DNA of 36,850 nucleotides from NCBI GenBank assembly GCA_964457455.1, contig CAYWJN010000017.1, positions 1 through 36,850 on the forward strand. The letters run 5' to 3'. The notes beneath the pieces are model-generated. The model saw nothing but the letters and a program-made list of their open reading frames with translations, made no database searches and was not told the origin of the DNA. This stretch comes from JABMPU01 sp964457455. GTDB lineage: Bacteria > Cloacimonadota > Cloacimonadia > Cloacimonadales > TCS61. The position numbers and the translations under genes are program-made. This document shows, in pieces, positions 34,366 through 36,850 of this stretch; the stretch's first letter is position 1; every line of letters begins with the position of its first letter.

Positions 34366-35171
34366 TGAGAAAATTATTAATTAGTTTTGTTTTGTTTTGT
34401 TTGATATTAGCATTTTTTGGATGTTCTTCCAACAAGGTTTTACAGGAAGATAAAAAAGAAACTTCAAAAACCACAATTTATAAACCAGAAAACGTGAAGG
34501 TTCCAAAGTGGGTTTTTGAGAAATTAGAAACCGGTGATTTTGTGATTGGAATCTCTCCTAAATTCTTTGATTATGATAAGATGGTAGATGCAGCCAAAGG
34601 AATGGCAGCAGTAATCAAAGGCAGAAATATCGGCTCATATTCCATTTCCAAATATGCTTCTCAGAGTGTTGGAGAAGATGATGCTTATGCAAAATTCAAG
34701 CTGAATGTAAGCTCGTCAATCGAAGAAGTGAAACGATTTGACAATTCTTTAATTCTGATTGAGGAAACATATTTGTATGGTTTTTTTATCGGACTTTATT
34801 CGGAGGAGAACCATGAAATCGAGCAAGAATTAGTGAACCTTTCTGAGCTGACTGAACCCGAATGGATTTCTGAGGATAAATTAATTGTAAATGACGAAGT
34901 GATTCTAAGTAAAGCTTTTGCAACTTCGATAAACCTTGATACAGCTTGGGAAAAAGCTGCGGAAAATGCCAGGTTAGAAATTGGGAAGTATCTGGAGAAA
35001 AATGTTCAGGGTCTGGTAAAAAGCACTAATGAAATAATTGATAAATCTTTAGCCGTGGAAACTACCATAAAAACGTGCAGGATGAAAATTACCAGAAGTC
35101 ATATTGTAGCAAATATGAGGGATGGCTTTTTCAGTTATAAAGTTTTTATTGAGATGAAAATGGAGAGATAA
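34365..35171 (+). CDS. LPP20-like lipoprotein
   Basis: The 268-aa protein has a lipoprotein signal peptide ending LAFFGC (Cys at about residue 19). The first half (VPKWVFEKLETGDFVIGISP, with an alanine-rich helix after it) and the second half (EPEWISEDKLIVNDEVIL, SKAFATSINLDTAWEKAAENARLEI) both resemble LPP20-type domains. The protein may therefore hold two related copies. Members are surface lipoproteins of unknown role. The ATG at 34365 is preferred because GAGGGG precedes it; an ATG 7 codons upstream is in frame but has no such site. Confidence 0.7.
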   Translation: MRKLLISFVLFCLILAFFGCSSNKVLQEDKKETSKTTIYKPENVKVPKWVFEKLETGDFVIGISPKFFDYDKMVDAAKGMAAVIKGRNIGSYSISKYASQSVGEDDAYAKFKLNVSSSIEEVKRFDNSLILIEETYLYGFFIGLYSEENHEIEQELVNLSELTEPEWISEDKLIVNDEVILSKAFATSINLDTAWEKAAENARLEIGKYLEKNVQGLVKSTNEIIDKSLAVETTIKTCRMKITRSHIVANMRDGFFSYKVFIEMKMER

Positions 35172-35173
35172 TG

Positions 35174-35289
35174 AAATTCCAAAATACAAATAACAAATTA
35201 CAAATAAATCTCAAATCTCAATCTTCAAATCTCCAAATTACAAAAAGAAAAATACAAACAAATTCCAATAATCTAAATTCAAAATTTCA
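35174..35289 (+). repeat. G-depleted low-complexity tract before kdsB
   Basis: The plus strand has a single G (35247) in 116 nt and many near-repeats of CAAAT, ACAAAT and CTCAAATC. No gene is present. It resembles A/C-rich intergenic low-complexity repeats. Confidence 0.5.
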
Positions 35290-35310
35290 GACTTATAATG
35301 GAAATAATAT

Positions 35311-36069
35311 ATGAAAGGAAAAGAAATTAAAGTAGTTGCTGTCATTCCTGCCAGGTTTGCTTCCTTCAGGTTCCCCGGAAAACCATTAGCAATGCTGAGA
35401 AATAAAACCTTGATTCAGCATGTTTATGATTCTGCTGTTCAAACAGATTTATTTGATAAAATAATCGTAGCTACTGATGATAAACGAATTTTTGATAATG
35501 TTGAACATTTTGGAGGAGATGTTGTTCTAACTTCAAAACATCATAAAAGCGGAACTGACCGAATTGCTGAGGTTTGTAAAAATCTTGATGCAGAAATTAT
35601 CGTCAATATTCAGGGAGATGAACCATTTATTGTCAAAGAACCTCTGCAAAAACTTATTTCAGTTTTTGATGAACAAACTGTTCAAGTTGCTTCCTTGATG
35701 CATAAATTAATGGAAGAAATTGAAAATCCCAATATTGTAAAAGTAGTTTGTGATAAGAATAATTTTGCCTTATATTTTTCTCGTTCTTCAATTCCTTTCT
35801 ATCGCACCTCGCACCCCGCAACCCGCAACCCGCAACCCGAATTCTTCAAACACATCGGAGTTTATGCTTTCCGGAAGGAAGCTTTATTTAAGTTTATCCA
35901 ATTACCTATGGGAAAGTTGGAACAAACGGAAAAACTTGAACAACTGCGATTCCTGGAGAATGGCATCAAAATAAAAATGATTGAAACTTCTTACCAGGGA
36001 ATTGGAATAGATACTCCTGAAGATTTGAACAAGGCTGATATAATTCTCAGAAAGGGAAATCCTGAATAA
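35311..36069 (+). CDS. kdsB: 3-deoxy-manno-octulosonate cytidylyltransferase (CMP-KDO synthetase)
   Basis: The 252-aa protein has the KdsB signature: VVAVIPARFASFRFPGKPLA, IVATDDKRI, SGTDRIAEV, EIIVNIQGDEPFI, ALYFSRSSIPF, FKHIGVYAFRKEAL and a C-terminal GIGIDTPEDL. It activates KDO for LPS inner-core synthesis, so the cell has LPS. Between SIPFYR and FFKHIG the sequence is TSHPATRNPQPE, encoded by a GC-rich heptanucleotide repeat (35802-35836) foreign to the surrounding AT-rich codon use. The frame is intact. The ribosome-binding site is weak (GGAAA). A strong terminator follows. Confidence 0.93.
   Translation: MKGKEIKVVAVIPARFASFRFPGKPLAMLRNKTLIQHVYDSAVQTDLFDKIIVATDDKRIFDNVEHFGGDVVLTSKHHKSGTDRIAEVCKNLDAEIIVNIQGDEPFIVKEPLQKLISVFDEQTVQVASLMHKLMEEIENPNIVKVVCDKNNFALYFSRSSIPFYRTSHPATRNPQPEFFKHIGVYAFRKEALFKFIQLPMGKLEQTEKLEQLRFLENGIKIKMIETSYQGIGIDTPEDLNKADIILRKGNPE
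35802..35836 (+). repeat. GC-rich heptanucleotide tandem repeat inside kdsB
   Basis: Five adjacent 7-nt units (TCGCACC twice, CCGCAAC three times) are followed by a partial unit. Each copy gained or lost would shift the reading frame of kdsB. It encodes a surface-loop segment between conserved blocks. Confidence 0.7.
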
Positions 36070-36090
36070 TATTTCTACACTTGAACTTAG

Positions 36091-36144
36091 AAGATAACCT
36101 TGCGAATTTGGTCGTGACCGGATTCGCAAGGTTATCTTTTTTTT
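36091..36144 (+). terminator. Rho-independent terminator after kdsB
   Basis: A perfect 17-bp stem (36091-36107 and 36122-36138, AAGATAACCTTGCGAAT) has an inner GGTC/GACC mini-stem in its loop and is followed by a T-run to 36144. The mirrored A-run on the other side is short, so it mainly serves the plus strand. Confidence 0.9.
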
Positions 36145-36212
36145 AGGCGCTTACGATTCCAAACTTACCAACAAGTTGTCGTGAAACTTTCAAAGTCGGT
36201 TGTCTCTTCTCA

Positions 36213-36357
36213 TTCCTCCCGAAAACCTTCGGGACATTTGGGAGTGCAATTGTCTGAATTTTTTTTTTCTTTGATTTTTATGTGATGAAGCATATTCGAA
36301 ATAAAATTTCTTTTCCAATTATGTTCCTCCCGAAAGCTTTCGGGAGAATTTGGGAAC
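36213..36357. repeat. Two copies of a palindromic intergenic repeat
   Basis: Copy A (36213-36244) reads TTCCTCCCGAAAACC then TTCGGGACATTTGGGAG. Copy B (36323-36357) has the perfect 20-bp palindrome CTCCCGAAAGCTTTCGGGAG (36327-36346), flanked by GTTC and TTTGGGAAC. The two share order and most bases. A related piece (CTTGTTCCCAAACTC) occurs near 4060-4075. Confidence 0.55.
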
Positions 36358-36433
36358 AAGCACTCATTATCCCAATCGAAGATTGATATTTTTTTTGCTT
36401 GTCATATTGTCATAAAAAAAATTAGTCACTCCT

Positions 36434-36582
36434 ATGAAACCACTTTCTAACTCAACAAATAATAGGGAGTTAGAGTTTTCGTAAAAACTATGCCGACTTA
36501 TCCCAAGATTCCTACGAAACTTAGGACAAACCTCATTATGAATCCCGGTTTCATCTTAAATGAACTATCAGCTTGCTGATAG
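36434..36582. other. Multi-hairpin segment in a gene-free region, possible structured RNA or composite repeat
   Basis: An outer 8-bp pair, ATGAAACC (36434-36441) with GGTTTCAT (36547-36554), encloses three hairpins. These are CTAACTC/GAGTTAG (36447-36453, 36467-36473), AGTTTT/AAAACT (36474-36479, 36484-36489) and TCCTA/TAGGA (36510-36514, 36522-36526). Directly after comes CTATCAGC-TT-GCTGATAG (36565-36582). No known RNA family was recognised, and chance pairing in AT-rich DNA cannot be excluded. The remaining sequence 36590-36760 shows nothing identifiable. Confidence 0.3.
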
Positions 36583-36766
36583 CGGGGAGCTTAAGTCAAG
36601 TCAGCTAAAGCGAACTTAACTCAATTTTTCATAGTTTATTGAAAACTGGAGTTTCACACAATGGTTTTCCTGTGGAATGCAATCAAAATCTCGTTTGCTG
36701 CAATAGAAGTCAGGCATTAAATTTTAATAAGAAACTATATCTTTTTCTAAAATAATATAAAAATTC

Positions 36767-36802
36767 TTGACATAATAAATGACCTTTTCAATTTCAATTT
36801 TG
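36767..36802 (+). promoter_or_regulatory. Candidate promoter for the gene at the right edge
   Basis: TTGACA (36767-36772), 21 nt, then TCAATTTTG (36794-36802), 32 nt before the ATG at 36835. Same layout as the proS and mnmG candidates. Confidence 0.4.
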
Positions 36803-36834
36803 TTACACAAATTTAAAATATTGGAGGTTTAAAA

Positions 36835-36850
36835 ATGAAAAAGATGTTTT
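36835..36850 (+). CDS. Start of a gene truncated by the window edge
   Basis: ATGAAAAAGATGTTTT follows TTGGAGG at a proper distance, giving M-K-K-M-F. The lysine-rich start followed by a hydrophobic residue would suit a signal peptide, but too little is present to say more. Confidence 0.6.

Noticed and set aside
35294..35299. TATAAT as a -10 box for kdsB
   Set aside because: It lies only about 12 nt before the ATG, too close for a normal leader, and no -35 box fits.
1..36850. CRISPR arrays, tRNA or rRNA genes
   Set aside because: No regularly spaced repeats with unique spacers and no cloverleaf or rRNA-like sequence were noticed by eye; a tRNAscan or Rfam run would be decisive.

Overview
The window looks like a chromosomal segment of a Gram-negative, AT-rich bacterium of the FCB superphylum, most like Candidatus Cloacimonadota. 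This is an inference from gene content. An outer membrane is implied by KDO activation (kdsB), several lipoproteins and a PorV/PorQ-type barrel. A very large gingipain-type (C25) protease carries a C-terminal sorting/FlgD-like domain typical of type IX-secreted proteins. The prolyl-tRNA synthetase is the short archaeal/eukaryal-like type.

Layout. (1) 1-2551 is an accessory island of two minus-strand gene cassettes: an HNH nuclease with two further PD-(D/E)XK-like motifs, and an LCM-type methyltransferase. They are bounded by attC-like recombination sites. Each cassette's 5' core matches its own 3' core rather than its neighbour's, which is the signature of integron cassettes. No integrase is visible. 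(2) 2750-3860 is a frameshifted BNR/Ycf48-like beta-propeller lipoprotein gene, followed by a repeat-rich spacer. (3) 4333-7721 (plus) holds a zinc-dependent phospholipase C-like protein without signal peptide, a BMP-type substrate-binding lipoprotein and an aldehyde dehydrogenase. (4) 7726-8408 (minus) is a HEPN/MNT pair. (5) 8567-32140 is a nearly continuous minus-strand run. Read in the direction of transcription it contains proS, an S4-PncC fusion, the C25 protease, a PorV-like protein, an Fn3-like lipoprotein, an SLBB protein, a Wzc-type tyrosine kinase, ispE, spoVG, prs, rplY, pth, rpsF, ssb, rpsR, a DUF2232 protein, rplI, a membrane protein, a DUF721 protein, rpe and ffh. It ends with rpsP, khpA, rimM, trmD, a second SPOUT methyltransferase and rplS, closed by a strong terminator. 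(6) 32346-36069 (plus) holds mnmG, an LPP20-like lipoprotein and kdsB, closed by a 17-bp-stem terminator. (7) 36140-36834 is gene-free, with palindromic repeats and a multi-hairpin segment, and the first codons of another gene lie at the right edge.

How it fits together. Most of the window is housekeeping: ribosomal proteins and their maturation factors, SRP, tRNA modification, PRPP and isoprenoid synthesis. Interleaved are envelope functions: exopolysaccharide control by SLBB/BY-kinase, and a likely T9SS cargo with its PorV-like partner. The least ordinary parts are the integron-like cassettes carrying a multi-nuclease protein, the S4-PncC fusion, a 143-bp insertion flanked by a 20-bp direct repeat that separated mnmG from its neighbour, and a GC-rich heptamer repeat inside kdsB. 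All calls come from reading the sequence; no database search was run.
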